Position numbers and translations under genes: made by a program. Of a stretch of DNA of 64,000 nucleotides, positions 46,501 to 59,230 are shown piece by piece. The notes under the pieces were generated by a model, which saw only the letters and a list, made by a program, of their open reading frames with translations, made no database searches and was not told the origin of the DNA. Position 1 is the first letter of the stretch. Each line of letters starts with the position of its first letter. The stretch comes from Hermodice carunculata (lineage: Eukaryota > Annelida > Polychaeta > Eunicida > Amphinomidae). The stretch is taken from positions 659,701 through 723,700 of the forward strand of contig CAXHWN010002145.1 of NCBI GenBank assembly GCA_964020975.1, given 5' to 3'.

Positions 46501-47165
46501 AGAAAAATATTAGAATACAATGGATTTGGAAACGTCTGGCTGAATAAACGACTCTTTGTAGATAAGTCTAGATTTCTCGACCATTTGCAAACCCGTTTGC
46601 GTGACCAATATTGTCAGGTTTTTTATTCTTCCCTCTTTTCAGATGACGAGTCCTCAAACTTTTCCACAAAATTACGTACATATCGCAATTTTAAAAATGA
46701 GTATAAGATGGAAAGTTATCTATCGGCCGTAAAACATTTCAAATTTCGGAAAGCTATGTCAAAGTTACGTCTAAGTAATCATTGTTTACGTATCGAACGA
46801 GGCAGATATCAAAATGAAAGTTTAGTCAATAGAATCTGTACTCGATGCACTAGAAATAGTATTGAGGACGAACACCACTTCCTAATTGAATGTCCGGCGT
46901 ACGAGGAGTTGAGAAGATATCTCATATCCTCCTTGGCGCTTGAATCATTAAACATGAACTACGTGTTCTCTCCTGAGGTCGATGTAGTAGTGCCCATCTG
47001 TAAATATGTATATAGACTTTTTGAACGCAGAAATTCTACTGAATAGCAGTCGCTTGTCAATATTTTAGTCTTCTCTACTATATGTGAGTATATTTTAAAC
47101 TGTATTTTGTATATAATGCTGTAAGCCCATTTGGGTATAAAATGCAATAAAGTTATTAAGTTATT
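43520..47165 (+). mobile_element. LINE with AP endonuclease and reverse transcriptase, nearly full ORF2, inactive
   Basis: Endonuclease parts include DFICLLETFF, RRGCGGVVIMFKK, GCVYLPPD, FLLGDLNARTGN, DYMIIHNSLL and FFSDHSPLV. The RT has LTPVHKKGKNDSPDNYRGIA, GFIEGRQTVDNL, IDFKRAFDMV (motif A), GLKQGCPLSPLVFDVFINDL (motif B), LIFADDVLIMAD (motif C) and GLEVNTCKSSVIVF. After it come AELGRYPIQIDIKMKIVKYW and a knuckle, CTRCTRNSIEDEHHFLIECP. The reading frame shifts near 44000, 45100, 45460, 45740 and 45945, and a C run at 46219-46233 adds low-complexity sequence. The 5' end (ORF1) is missing. The tail is CATTTGGGTATAAAATGCAA then TAAA and a TTATTA run. It is APE-type non-LTR, in the CR1/Jockey/L1-like group. 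The clade needs a tree. Confidence 0.92.
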
Positions 47166-47225
47166 ATTACAATATTTTTGTTCCTTCTGAATGTATACTG
47201 TCTTACATCATATACGATTAAGTAA

Positions 47226-47371
<146 letters not shown>

Positions 47372-48749
47372 GATAGATTTTGTCACATATCCAAGCATAC
47401 TAGTGAAATAAAAATCCCTAGTACTTCATGAGAGCTACTTGTCTGGTCTAAGATTGATTAAATACCTATGAGCATACGAGGCACCCTGCATGCCATGACG
47501 TAAGAGGCACTTCAACCGAACTAAATCCTTGGTTATCTGATCAATTGATTTCTTTTCATTTGATTTTCTAATATTTCTGTCAGAAACTTGACAAATCACC
47601 ACAACTCGAAACTGCAAAACTGGAAAATTTAACCTGAGTTTCATATTTATTAATTATACTTACCTCTAGAACACTTTTGAGTACTTGACCAATTCGGTCT
47701 TGTCTCTCCAAAATTAATACAACCAGAATCTTTTCTGACTGTGCTACTCACGGTCCGGGACAAATGCAGCACCATATATACCAGGAAGCTGACCTCCGGC
47801 CTTGACATAATCCATCAGTTATTCTTTTGGTGGACTAACCCCCAAAATGATGTGACGCAGGGAGGTTGGTGGGCTTCAAAGTGTTCAACAGGTAAGTATT
47901 ATTAATAAATATGAGAATTAAGTTAAATTTTGCAGATTTATGACATAATACATTACCTCTAGAACACTAATGGGTAGAAATACCAACAGAACGGAGGTGG
48001 GTGATCATTCTAGCCTCCACGGTGTTGGTAGCTCAATAAGAAGAAGGCAGGAAGGTAACCTGGCTCTACCGAAAGACGCCTTGTAACATAAAAAAGGGGA
48101 GGTTAACAAACCCGAAAGAAATTTCAATTTTCAAAAGGATTATAGTTTAAGAATTGAAAGACAAATGTCAGCCTGTGAACATTTTGAGTAGCTGTGTAAG
48201 CACAATCTAATTTGGATAAGTTTGAACGCATTGAAGGAGTGGGGATATCAGACAATGCAAGCAAATCCCCTTGAATACAAGACAAATCCCTCAAGTAATA
48301 ATCAAAGAACGTCGACTGGGAGCACCATTGACAGGTCATAATGTCCTAAAAGGACACCTGCTTCCAAGCATCCTAAGATGATGCTATGGCCCTAACTTCA
48401 TGTGCCTGATCTTATGCACCTGTTGCAGTTCCGGGACTTTTTCCACAGCTACATAAAAAGCTTTAATAGCCTTCCTAATCCTGCCGAAAATCCTGTTGGC
48501 ATGGATCTTGTCCTTCTTAGCTTTCAGAGGAAGGTACAATGGCTTTCTACCTTTCCTGTTGGATTTGACCTTGGCCCAGTAAAATGTCAAAGAGCGACCA
48601 GACATTTAGCCTGTCTGGATTACTGTGATCCATATTAACAGAGAGAGCCTTGATGAAGAAGCCCTAGAAGTAGCTTATCTGGAGCCTGGTTCTTCACCAT
48701 GAAGAACGGATTCGGTTTTAAGTAAATCTTTGAGCCATCATGAGTCATG
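47372..48749. other. No firm gene; possibly flank of the DIRS-like fossil
   Basis: A basic 73-codon minus-strand frame (48384-48605, KVKSNRKGRKPLYLPLKAKK) and a 71-codon frame (48124-48339) are open but unsupported. They may be unrecognised element sequence. TTACCTCTAGAACACT occurs twice (47660 and 47955). Confidence 0.35.
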
Positions 48750-50100
48750 AGACCACATAGTCTTCGAATGGTCCAGTGCATGTGTTTCTCCTCTTCTAGC
48801 TCATGAGGCTAGAGTAATGAGAATGACTGTTTTGTATGGCAACATGTACAGGAGAAGTCGTTCCATAGGTCGGAGAATCCATCCATGATCTCTGTGTATT
48901 GCAGACATCGTGCTAGAGCTTGAGAACCATAAAGGGGTTTCAGTATGCCATCTCCTCAACCTTAGGGAATGTCGTAGACATTCTCATAGGGAGTGACCCG
49001 TATCTGTCGTCGCTCGTAGGCTCCCTCTACATGGACAGACCGGCTGATAGGTAGTTCCTACCATAGTGGGACCTCTCTCTGGTCTTGGTCATGCTGAATA
49101 GGTGGTCCTTTGAGTGCCTAGAGGACCCCTGTAGGGTAAACCTCATGTACTGAAGGGGGAAAACGTGCCTTCTGTTAGCTCTTGTTTCTGAAACTAGAAG
49201 AAGCGAGATCCACATTCTGGCACGACTGAATCCATTGCTTGCCTGACCACTTCCAGGTGACCCTGATACCTCACTTGGCCTTCCTTACAAAGAACCAAGT
49301 GGCTTGAGATCCATCTACAGCCTTAAGAGGGTTTTACTATTTGTTGCATGGATGCAGCCTTGTGTCTGGTGAGAGCTCTGTGTTGGTATCTCTCCTGCAC
49401 ATACAGTGACAGGGGTCCAATCTCTTTTTGCATCTTGGGTCCTGAAAGGGTCAGGTCTGCCGAAATACAATCTCATCACCGTTTAAGCAGACCACCTGAA
49501 AGTCTACCAGAACACTTTGGACAGGCCTTACACCCTGAAGCAAGTCTCAGCAACAGCACACGAAGTGTGAGCTTTCAATGCCTCTTGGTGACCCTAAGGA
49601 ATTTTGCTGTTGTCAATATCCTCTGGGCTTGCTTCCAGGTAGCGTCTATGACTTTTGCCGAGCTCTTGATTGTGCTGGAGGAGGGCATTTATGCCTTTGC
49701 CAGCGCAGAAGGCTCCTTTGCGTAAGTTCCTGATACTTGTCTGCTGGACTTGTCTTGATTTTCGGCACAAACTTTCCAGAGCCTCACGGGTAAACTGGGA
49801 GGGCTGGCAACACTGTTCTTTCACAGTTCAGCACTCAGATTGCAAGATCTCCAGGACCCTAAGAGTAAGAGTGCAAATAGACAGCAGCTCCGTTACAGCC
49901 AACTGCTCTCAGGTTGGGGGGGGGGCGAGCATCTGGGGAGGGGTGTGTCATTGGTGATCCCATGCTGGTCCGTAAGGAGGGTTTCCAGGCTTAGACCAGG
50001 ATTCTGCTGTTGGCAGCCTCACATCCATCAGCCTCTGAGAGTTTTGCCAACAGATGTTGCCTCCTTACCTGGACTCATAGTCCCCACACGCATGCTGTCA
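48750..50100 (+). mobile_element. DIRS-like fossil, tyrosine-recombinase region
   Basis: Frames on the plus strand show ARRLPLHGQTGR-, LKGENVPSVSSCF-, LAFLTKNQV-type and LVRALCWYLSCTYSDRGPIS blocks, then NTRSVSFQCLLVTLRNFAVV and NILWACFQVAS. In order these match the C-terminal tyrosine recombinase of DIRS-type elements (LCPVRALRWYL, then HDVRA and WS.HNTF positions). It is a fossil with many breaks. Its last part resembles the 29.6-29.9 kb fossil but is not identical, so the two are related families or distant copies. Confidence 0.65.
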
Positions 50101-50117
50101 GTCCCATATGTTAAATA

Positions 50118-51333
50118 AACAGAGAGAATGTCATGGATGGATAGATAGATAAAGAAACTTTAAATTTCCATTGAAAAACATATGCATTTTCTGTCGAGGT
50201 GCTTGCCTACTGAGCACCTGGAGCAATCATCGTCAAGTAGCGATGATATAGCTATGACCCAATTCCAATATGCAATAGGCCTAGACCTACTTACTTGCTT
50301 TGAACATAATCCTTTCACAAGTAATCCAGAATTTTGACAGCATAAAATCTGAGTGATCTTAATATAGGCATAAATCAAAGACACAAGTTACGCCAGTACA
50401 TTGATTGCTCAATCTATGTACCAGAGTGTTTTGAGTTGCACTGTCGCCCAGTTTCCACATGCAACAAGGGCCTATGGGTGTAGACCCATTTATTTTGTTA
50501 GTACAGTTGATCTGTTTACTGTGCATGTTAATTTAGATTGTAGATTAGCCACTGACTCCACCCTTCAAGTGTTTTTGTTACATTTCGTTGCCGGTACATG
50601 ACTTAAGAGTGTTACATTGAGGCCTATCGCATTAGGCCTAACTTATAGGTTTTTATGACATTATATCGTTGCGCCGCGGTTCAGCCTGCTTTAAGTTTAA
50701 CATTGCAAAGTTATATTTCAAATGCCAACTTACGTGTGCAGATAACAGATTAGTTCTATTCCAGCCTATTCGCACTATGCAAACGTTATTAAATTAATCT
50801 GACAGTGATACGGAGTCTTCTCGGGCCCGTCACCAGCTTTTCTTGGAAGTGGGTGCGGATTTAGAAGATAATATTGACATTGCAAGGGAGCGTAAGCGAC
50901 CGAGTGTGGGGAATAGTTTGGGAGGGGGGGCTTGCCACCCTCCCAAGGTAAGAGTCTTTGGGAAAATAACCAAAATAGTGTGTTCGGGCGAGTGCTTGGG
51001 TCAAATTTTTGTCCATAAAGTAATACCATATCGAACTCAAACTAGACAGTTTCTTGATGAATGTACCATAAGATATTCATGCAAGAGACACGGGCTTTAG
51101 ATGGCCTTGGAAAGCTCAGTCACCAAAAGAGGTCTTCAGTTCTGATGGTTCACAAAATATTTACTATTCAGAAAATGTTATAGAAGTATGCATTTTTAGA
51201 ATTGTCTGGATCTACAGATGGCTACATATGACAGGGAGTATATTTCTTGTTAAGTAAAGTTAAGTGGAATCTCATCTGGCCGTGTTTATGAATGTCACTT
51301 GAAAAATGTACTTTCGTTTTATTAGCCAGAAAG

Positions 51334-51336
<3 letters not shown>
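50118..51336. other. Spacer, no gene seen
   Basis: A short (GATA)n lies near 50138. Nothing coding is supported. Confidence 0.35.
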
Positions 51337-51364
<28 letters not shown>

Positions 51365-51575
51365 GGTTTGTGTTTTTTTTTGTGTGTGTGTGTGTTTTTT
51401 TGTTTTTTGTTTTTTTTTTTGTTTGTGTGTTTTTTTTTGTTTGTGTTTTTTTGTGTTTTTTTGTTTTTTTTTTGTTTGTGTTTTTTTTGTGTTTTTTTTG
51501 TTTTGTTTTTGTTTGTGTGTGTGTGTGTGTGTGTGTGCTTTTTTGTTTGTGTGTTTTTTGTTTTTTTTTTTTTGG
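51337..51575 (+). repeat. T-rich and (TG)n low-complexity tract
   Basis: Poly(T) alternates with TTTGTG words. Phe/Cys/Val plus-strand frames and Lys/Thr minus-strand frames are artefacts. Confidence 0.95.
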
Positions 51576-52251
51576 TCCAAACTGTTCCAAACTTGTAAAA
51601 TCATACATTTATCCTGTCTACCACGGTCGTATCGTTCCAATTTTGATTTTGTTATTTGTTACATTGAGAGTAAATTTCTGTTATTAAAAGCCCATCACCA
51701 AAGTTTGCAAGTCCAAATTTATCTATACTTCATTGCAGGATAAAAGTGTGACACTATTGGTCAAACAACAGTCCATGCAAAACGTATTAACCTTGGTATT
51801 TCATAATGTTGAGGAAGGGCAATATAATATTTTTGACGTTAAACGAAAAGTACATTTCTGGAGGAAAAAAAAAATCAAACAGAGCAAATTACCATTTCAC
51901 AGAGGGTTTCAAGTTGACACATGATATCAAATATACTCTCTTTTAATGCATCTAGGATTTTAGACTAAAAAGGTATAAACATATATGCTTTCATAGGTAT
52001 ATTTTGAAAAATTAAAAAATTTGCCACCACCAATATTGATACAGAGATGACCTGGTTTCCTTCGTTTAGTAGAAGGGCCTCCCCAAATTCACATTAAAAG
52101 AGATTCGTGCCATGACAACAGTGTTTCACTAAAAAGTGCACCTTTAAAAAGCCAACACCCATGACACTTTTTAAACTGCAGGTAAAACTTAAACAGTTAG
52201 ATATAGTTATCGGCATGTTGATCCCTGCAAAATCCGAACATAGGCCTACAT
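51576..52251. other. AT-rich spacer, no gene seen
   Basis: No motif or splice-supported frame. Confidence 0.35.
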
Positions 52252-52513
52252 GTAAACTCTTTCAGTTCCAAGTTTGGGACTGAGTCAAAACTTTTCTCGG
52301 TGTGCTTCAGGCGCGCTTCAGGCGCATTGCACCCGAAGCGCACTGAGGAAACCTGTTGACCTAGACCATGACATTCTCTGGAACTATGGTCATGCTGGTA
52401 TTTGAATGAAATGTCCTTCTACAAAGAACATGAATCTAGTATCCTCGTAATGAATCAGAGGAGATAAACTTTAGTTGTTCGACTTTAGTCGCAGTTGGCA
52501 CTGAAAGGCTTAA
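52252..52513 (+). mobile_element. TTAA-type MITE with diverged palindromic core (copy f)
   Basis: The left end is GTAAACTCTTTCAGTTCC and the right end GGCACTGAAAGGCTTAA. The core at 52284-52360 keeps the outer sequence (GTCAAAACTTTTC and GAGGAAACCTGTTGAC) with a different inner stem, GCGCTTCAGGCGC-type. A left-end-like remnant also lies near 17228-17262. Confidence 0.65.
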
Positions 52514-54477
52514 TCCGACATGACGTCATTTATCCAATTTACCCATGATTAAGTTTCATTAATGTGCACTTAACAACAATATCTAAGTATTTTAGTTCTA
52601 CATAGGCCTAGTATCTAAGAATAAGCTTTAAGACGAAATTGTATTATTTTTGCGTTTTGTTTAAGATTTGATTATTTGAAGATCTAAAGAAACAAGCATA
52701 AAACACAATCTACCCATTTGCTGAGCAAGTCACTTAGTTTGTCATTAATAATATGAATCAATAAGTAGGCCTACGTACTGCGTTAATAAAATAATAGTGT
52801 CGGTAGTTGAGTGATATTGGGTTGAATATATATTCCCAAAACTCCATTTTAGTATTGGCACAGGATTTTAACTATATGTGTCGCAAAATTCTTTGTAGGC
52901 CAATGTTTTGTTTTGTTTCGTTTTTGTTTTTTATCGGTTTGCTAATAGTAATACACACCACAAGTGCGGTTAATGGCCTTAATGGACAGGTAGAGAGCCT
53001 ATTGCTGGAAACTGATAATCGCAGACGATTCACATATATACTCGTTTCGACGTGCAGTGAAATGACAGATATACCTCATTAAGGCTGGATTTTTTTCTTT
53101 GTGTATTTGTTTTGTGTGTGTTCGTGTGTGTGTGTCTGTGTGTGTTTTTCTTATTTATAGGGGGGGTTACTTCGACCCCCCCCCCCCCCCGTGACGGGCC
53201 TAGCTACTTCTCCATGTTGCCCCGTTTGGGGGGATTACATTGTGGCTCTTATGTCGTTAATGAGATAATGTTGCTTGTAGGCCTACCCACCAGATACACA
53301 CTCACAGTTGAGTTCTTGTAGGCCAAATAATCTACGTTACTCGGTTTCAAAACTGTCCATTCTTTGGGTAAGATTTGCTCTCCTCCCCCATTTCCCTGTA
53401 TCCTTATTCTCTCCCCTCACCCATCCCTAAAAAAAGCTTTGACGGGGGTGGAGCCTAAATCATGAAATACGAGTCGTATGAAAAACGCCAGGGTCCTGGT
53501 TTCGTAGCGTCCATACCTGCCATGCTGCCGACAGAGTTCGCTTTCACTTTGCCGTGTGAAGCTGGACCTATTTCACTATTTTCAGCGAAGCCATGGGTTG
53601 CACACAACCGTATTTTCGTAACTAAAATGTTGCTATCTTGATATCCGTGGGTGTTGCATTTTTAAATATATATTTGAATGATATCCTTTAATTGTCTCCT
53701 GAGAAGTAATCGCTGTATTAAAACTAATTCACACCTGTAACAGTTAGCTTTTCCGCCATCTCCCCCTAGGCACGATAATGGATTAGTCCAAGAAAAGTTC
53801 GTTTGGTCCAAGTTGAAGTGGAAATAGCAATAATCGAAACTTTCGTTGAGGAGCGGGGAACGAGCGCGAGCTGAAAACTTGACGGTGACAGCTGGCTGTC
53901 AAGATCAAGATAAGCATGTATGGATGATCCCAAAATATGGTGAGTTGAATCATGTTAGAAATATGTTTGTCGATGATAAACACACGTTTCGTTTTAAAAC
54001 GTTCACCGCCACCGCCGGTGCGTGCCGCACCACTGCCACTATGGCACTATACACATATATATATTTGAATATTGCTGTGGCTCTCCGCTTCTGTGCTGCA
54101 ACTTGCAAGTGTGCCGCGGTCTTGTGTGACACAGGTGGCCTAAGAAAAAGTAAGGTAAAAAAAAAGAAAAATAGATGAGACACAGGAAACCATGGTTATC
54201 CTAATCAGCTCGTGCTGCCACGTTTTCCATGACCAGAGCCGAGGCAAAGCCCAAAGGGCCCACCACACACCCTCTCAGTCTCACACTCTCGAGTCACAGC
54301 GGTGGTTATCAGCATACTACTACCTGAGTACCAGATGAAGGACTACTTAACATTGAAAACAGGGCAAAACAGCTGTGTCTTACTCATATGCACAAGGTAT
54401 ATAATGATAATTATCCTTCTTATCTCAGCAGGTCCTGGTTATATCCCCCTACACTCACAGATTGTAGCCCCCCCCCC
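52514..54477. other. Spacer, no firm gene
   Basis: A frame from an ATG near 52903 starts MFCFVSFLFFIGLLIVIH, signal-anchor-like, but it sits in T-rich DNA and is not supported further. C and T runs lie near 53090-53190. A block near 54079 (GTGGCTCTCCGCTT...TGCCGCGGTC) resembles one at 2404. Confidence 0.35.
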
Positions 54478-55100
54478 TCCAAAAAACAAAAAACAAAACA
54501 AAACAAAACAAAAAAACTTCCCTCATACACACTATCCCTGCCACTAAGGCTCCGGCATTTCCCATGGGGGATCCCATGGGAGCCCTTTAGGGGCTCCCAC
54601 CATTTTCTTTCCTCCCTGCACTCTGAAATTCTAATTTACCCTGTTGCTAAGCCCTATATGGCCTATCAATTTATTTCTTTTCTCCCAGCACCCTACCAGG
54701 TAGTCCTGTATACTCTTCGTGCCTTTCCTGCCTCCGAGAAAGCCACCCTTCAAACTAAAAACCCATGCTACACGTTCCTCTTCCTCTAAACACTAAACCT
54801 CTTCTAGACCCTTGTTATTATAGTCTTCCCTGTGCCACTTTCTGAAAAATTCTTCTCTTATCTCTCTATATGCATCGCACCACAACAGCCAATGGTCCAC
54901 TGTCTCATCTGCCTCTTGTCTACACACCTTACATTTACCATTACTACCTGTTGTCCACTTCTGTTTTCTCTTTTCTAGATTGATCACCCTTGCCCTACTT
55001 TGAAAAAGAAGCCTGGGTCCCTTCCCTCCAGCCCAACACACACTAAAATTCTTTGGCTTTTCTGGTACCTTGTACGCTTTTTGGTACTTTGGCTGATATC
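54478..55100 (-). mobile_element. LINE 3' fragment, minus strand
   Basis: The minus strand encodes YQKAYKVPEKPKNFSVCWAG, RLLFQSRARVINLEKRKQKW and a knuckle, CKVCRQEADETVDHWLLWCD, with the stop near 54793. The 3' UTR contains two adjacent palindromes (GGGAGCCCCTAAAGGGCTCCC-like and CCCATGGGATCCCCCATGGG), and the tail is (GTTTT)n at 54478-54515. It is a 5'-truncated LINE of a type different from the 43.5 kb copy. Confidence 0.8.
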
Positions 55101-55424
55101 AGGAAATCTACATGCACGAAATATCATTATGCTCTGCATTTTGCAAAAAAGAATGAGAAAATGTGCATGCCCACGAATTTAGCAGACACACTTGTTAACA
55201 TTAAATCGAGAGATTTTTGGTCTTAAAGACATATATATATATTAATTGTATTTGTGTCTTTTTGCCCAGAACCACTGCCTAGTAGTCAATATCCTATTCC
55301 GCAGTTCGAACTCTTTACTCTCCATAAGCTAACCTGTCCCTGTCTAACCTGTATATATATGGAATTACTATTGTCTATATTGCACACGTTCCTCTGTAAA
55401 ATTTTGACATTTAATAAATTAAAG
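55101..55424. other. Spacer between LINE and Penelope-related copy
   Basis: No gene is seen. Confidence 0.3.
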
Positions 55425-56240
55425 GGTCTTCAGCGGGTAACTACTCAACATGTTTTGGAGCCTTTTACCCGTACATGTCTCTCTTGAGTAGCGGCTCCTT
55501 GCCTAAGCTAAATATTCAGCAAAGACAACCCACATAATAATGAATAAATATGAACGTGGCAATTGATGAATTAGCTAAATATGTGAAGTTTTGCTTGTAA
55601 ATGCAGAGCTTCATATCAAAGAAGAATACCTGTCAAACAAACCATAATTACCAAATTTTCATAGTACAGGTTCAGATAAGAACAATTTGACTTACCCCTG
55701 AACCAAAATGTACCCTTTCTAGCTGGACAGCTTTTCCTAGTTAAACCATCCGCCAATGTTTAACTGAAGTGGAAACAAGCTGGGGCATTATATTCAGTCC
55801 CAGTGATTGTAAAATAAACAGTTGCAGCTAGACCACCTGTACAAACCAAGGAAAATCCTAACAAGGACTGCAACAATGTACATCCTGTACCAGAGATGTA
55901 AAACAAACTCCATGATGACACCTATTCCTCAAACAATTAAGCTCTATTTAACTGCCAACCCTGAGTCAATGTGTCAACTTAATGTATCAGGTTTGTGACA
56001 CTTGAGAAAATACTGTCAATTTTGAGTGATTTTTTAATAGTGAGTAAATGTGCATTTAGGCATGTCAGAAAAGAATAGAAGTCATTAGCATTTATGCCAA
56101 AAACATGCTATCAAAACAATTTTTCTTAACAGGATTTTAAGTACAATTAGGCAAACATGCAACTGTCGTAGGCCGCTTCTTGCTACCTGTAGCCCCTGGG
56201 GGTTTACCTAACAGAAAACATGTAAGCCTAAAATGTCTGA
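55425..56240 (-). mobile_element. Inverted Penelope-related copy: 3' region plus terminal repeat
   Basis: 55425-55655 is the reverse complement of the repeat at 36200-36450. 55925-56240 is the reverse complement of the Penelope 3' region at about 39020-39345 (GTCGTAGGCCGCTTCTTGCT, TTTATGCCAAAAACATGC, CAACCCTGAGTCAATGTG). Read on the minus strand the order is 3' region and then terminal repeat. In this arrangement the terminal repeat follows the 3' region, which supports calling it the element's LTR-like repeat. Confidence 0.75.
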
Positions 56241-56244
56241 TAAG

Positions 56245-59230
56245 TAAGTAAAACGAATCAGAAGTAGTGGTAAATCAACAGACCCCATGGTGTACGGTCT
56301 GAGTGACCCTCAAGAGATAGGACAAATCTTCAGGGAGAAATATCACAAATTGTATAACTCAGTGCCGTATAACTGTCAAAAAAAATGGAAATATTAAAAG
56401 AAGATATTAGTAGACATATAAGTAACATGGAAGACAAAGACTCTACAGAGAGGTTGGTTTCACTAAATCTGATTAAAAAAAGTGTACAAGAGACAAAAGA
56501 AAGGTAAGCATGATGGTCATTAGGTTATTATGCAGAACATATTATACATGGTACTTCTACGCTTCATATATACCTCTCTTCACTTTTTTCTAGTATGCTT
56601 GTGCATGGTGTTGCTCCAGAAGGTATGAGAAAAATTAATGTCCATCCTATTCCGAAAGACGGATGTGGTTCGTCAGTAAATTCTGACAACTATTCTGGCA
56701 TAGCGCTCAGTAGCATCACAGATTCATAGGAAAAGTGTTTGATTGGTTAATCTTATTAGATAATCCAGATGGTTTATGCACTTCTGATCTACAATTTGGC
56801 TTTAAAAGTGGCACCTCTACTACGCAATGTACCTTTGCACTAGAAGAGTGCATTAATTACTATCAAAATCATGACACTAATGTTAATATTGTTTTTCTTG
56901 ATGCTACCACAGCATTTGACAGAGTGGAATATGTAAAGCTCTTTAAGGACATGTAAGACACCAAAAGCCTTTGCATGGCCAATTTTCAGATTTAAACGTT
57001 TTTTACAAGATGAATGTCCTTTCTATTAGTTGTCCAAATTTCAAGCTTTTAACTAAAGTAGAAATATGAGAAAAACACCAAAAACCACACGGGCATGTGG
57101 ACATCTGAACGTCCATGCATCATTCTTTTGGTTTTCAGCCACCAAACGGAACAATGCCACCCGTTAATCATACTTAACAGCCTGTCACATGGCTGCAGGT
57201 AGGAACGGCCAATGGCAAAAGAAGAGTGGTATCAGGGCGGCAATGCGAAATAAGGCTGCATGCCTAAAGTGTGTTTGTGGGCACGGAAAAGATGCAAACA
57301 TGCTAACATACCATGCATTAGTGGTTTACTTTATAGTTATCTTGCTTGTTAGGCCTTCTAATGAAGGGAGACTTTAAATGTTCAAGAGGAGCGGGAATCG
57401 TCAGACGATGTCCCTTCAAACTTCAAAGGCCGTGCCGTGATGGATTACCCCAGTGGTCCTTCACACCAAAGACAGGTGGGAAAAAAACCTGGCACCTTAA
57501 TCAACGAATTACAATACCCATGTACATAATAATATTTTATCGAAACCCAGGGATGAGGAAATAAAAGTACAAATAAACATATCGAAATAAGCATAAACAT
57601 GAACAGCAGAGAAAAAACACAAAATAGCGTTACAAAACTCAGGTTGGAAAGAGAAATGAAACTCACTGAGAAAATAACTACAAAATCATGACAAGCTGAC
57701 TAAGTGAAATTTACAGACAAGTCAAACAAGCTAACTACATAAAGTATACAGATAGGAGTAAATACAATAAAATACTGTCCTAACAACAGGATGAAGAGGT
57801 GGGGGCGGAAGACCAAACCCGCCATCCGTGCATTGAACATGAGCAACCGTAGGCCGCCCCACCGAAGCAAACCAACACAACTTCCCTTGCCAGGCTAGAG
57901 GTCACAGGGCCCGAAGGGCCGCCTCCATGACGTCACACTTTGAAACCAGACTGTCACTGTCCCCGTTTGACAGATCGCTGAATAATGTTTTCCGTACTTC
58001 AAAGGCTCTTTTATTCATGTGATTGGCCAAGAATTGATTGACAACCTTTGAGGATGGATAACAGAAAAAGGAAACCAAACACAAAAAAATCACAGGATTG
58101 TTTTTTGTTGCCAACATGCCAGGATTATGATGCAAGAGTAATTATGATTTTGTCACAAATAATTAGTGACTTATATTGACATTTATGGAGTGGGTGCTTT
58201 TCGTTCAACTTTCAATTGTTTATTCAACAATTAACACCACAGACACCCAGATACGGGACATACAAATTCTTTGGAGTATGACGAGTACCCACATATGTAA
58301 TATGTTATCCTAACGCAAATACATTTTGAGCTAGGAGTGACTAAAGTGGGATTTGGTTTTGGTGTCTTACCTGTCCTTAGATTATTGGTTAGAAGAGGTA
58401 TATCTCCTGTCCTGACACGACTTCTGCTAAATATGTATACAAATCAAAATATCAGTATATGGAACAAGTATATTTCTAAGCCATTCACTTGTCAAAATGG
58501 AGTTAAGCAAGGTGGTGTGCTGTCACCCGTATTATTCGACATTTATGTTGATGAACTGCTAGTGAAACAAAAGAAGTGTTAATTTGGATGCCACATAGGT
58601 CACAGGTTTTTTGAGCAAAGGCCTATGCTGATGATCTGGTACTATTGGCCCCCACTAGATCTTCTTTGAATAAATTTCTTCATATCTGTGCCAGCTTTGC
58701 TAAAGAGTGCAATGTAATTTTCAATGCCACTTAAAGTAAGTGGATGTCTTATATGCAAGGTGATACCTGTAACATTTTTCTTCATGGAAACCAGTTAAAA
58801 AAGTAGAATTATTTGTACATCTTGGGCATACTGTTGGACCAACTTCCTTTGCTTCATCCATTGAACGAAATGTTGGAAAAAAATTTTCAGAGGTAAACTT
58901 GGTAATGGTACAATTTGGAAAAAGTTTCTGCTTGCTTACGTCACAGATTGTTTCAGTCCTACCGTATGTCTTTTTATGGGTCACAACTCTGGGTTTATTC
59001 AGATAAGGAAGTCAATAGGGTATTCGTTTCCTGGCGTAATGCAGTAAGGTTTTTATGGAAAGTACCCAGAAGAACTCGCTCTGTTCTTCTTCTATTAATT
59101 TCACATGATGTGCCGATATAGGAGTGAATGTACAGACAATCCCTTAGATTCAGTCCTTTGTACAGACATACATGTAGGATCCTGGCTTTGACAAAGGTCA
59201 GCGATATCATCTATTACTAGATGTACTACT
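56245..59230 (+). mobile_element. LINE reverse-transcriptase copy split by a DNA transposon
   Basis: Before the insert: EIGQIFREKYHKLYNSVPYN, SMLVHGVAPEGMRKINVHPI, NSDNYSGIALSSI, LQFGFKSGTSTTQCTFALEE and IVFLDATTAFDRVEYVKLF (motif A). After the insert: RLLVRRGISPVLTRLLLNMY, NGVKQGGVLSPVLFDIYVDE (motif B), a YADDLVLLAP motif C near 58630 and ATLKSKWMS-type sequence. Post-RT sequence runs to about 59200. Several stops and frameshifts mark it as dead (for example near 56729, 58580 and 58735). The 5' and 3' ends are missing. The family differs from the 43.5 kb LINE. Confidence 0.85.
56946..58377. mobile_element. Non-autonomous DNA transposon, 1,432 bp, TA target duplication
   Basis: The left end AGGACATGTAAGACACCAAA matches the reverse complement of the right end (TTTTGGTGTCTTACCTGTCC plus T), with one mismatch in about 22 bp. 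TA flanks both sides (56944-56945 and 58378-58379). Removing the element and one TA restores the LINE frame across the junction as VEYVKLFRLLVRRG, which matches the normal LINE pattern. That fixes the borders. No transposase is seen. TA duplication and short ends suggest Tc1/mariner-type mobilisation. Confidence 0.85.

Noticed and set aside
48384-48605. 73-codon basic minus-strand frame
   Set aside because: No start context, domain or splice support. It lies beside a DIRS-like fossil and may be element sequence.
52807-53082. 91-codon frame with a signal-anchor-like segment
   Set aside because: The hydrophobic part comes from a T-rich stretch, and there is no other support.
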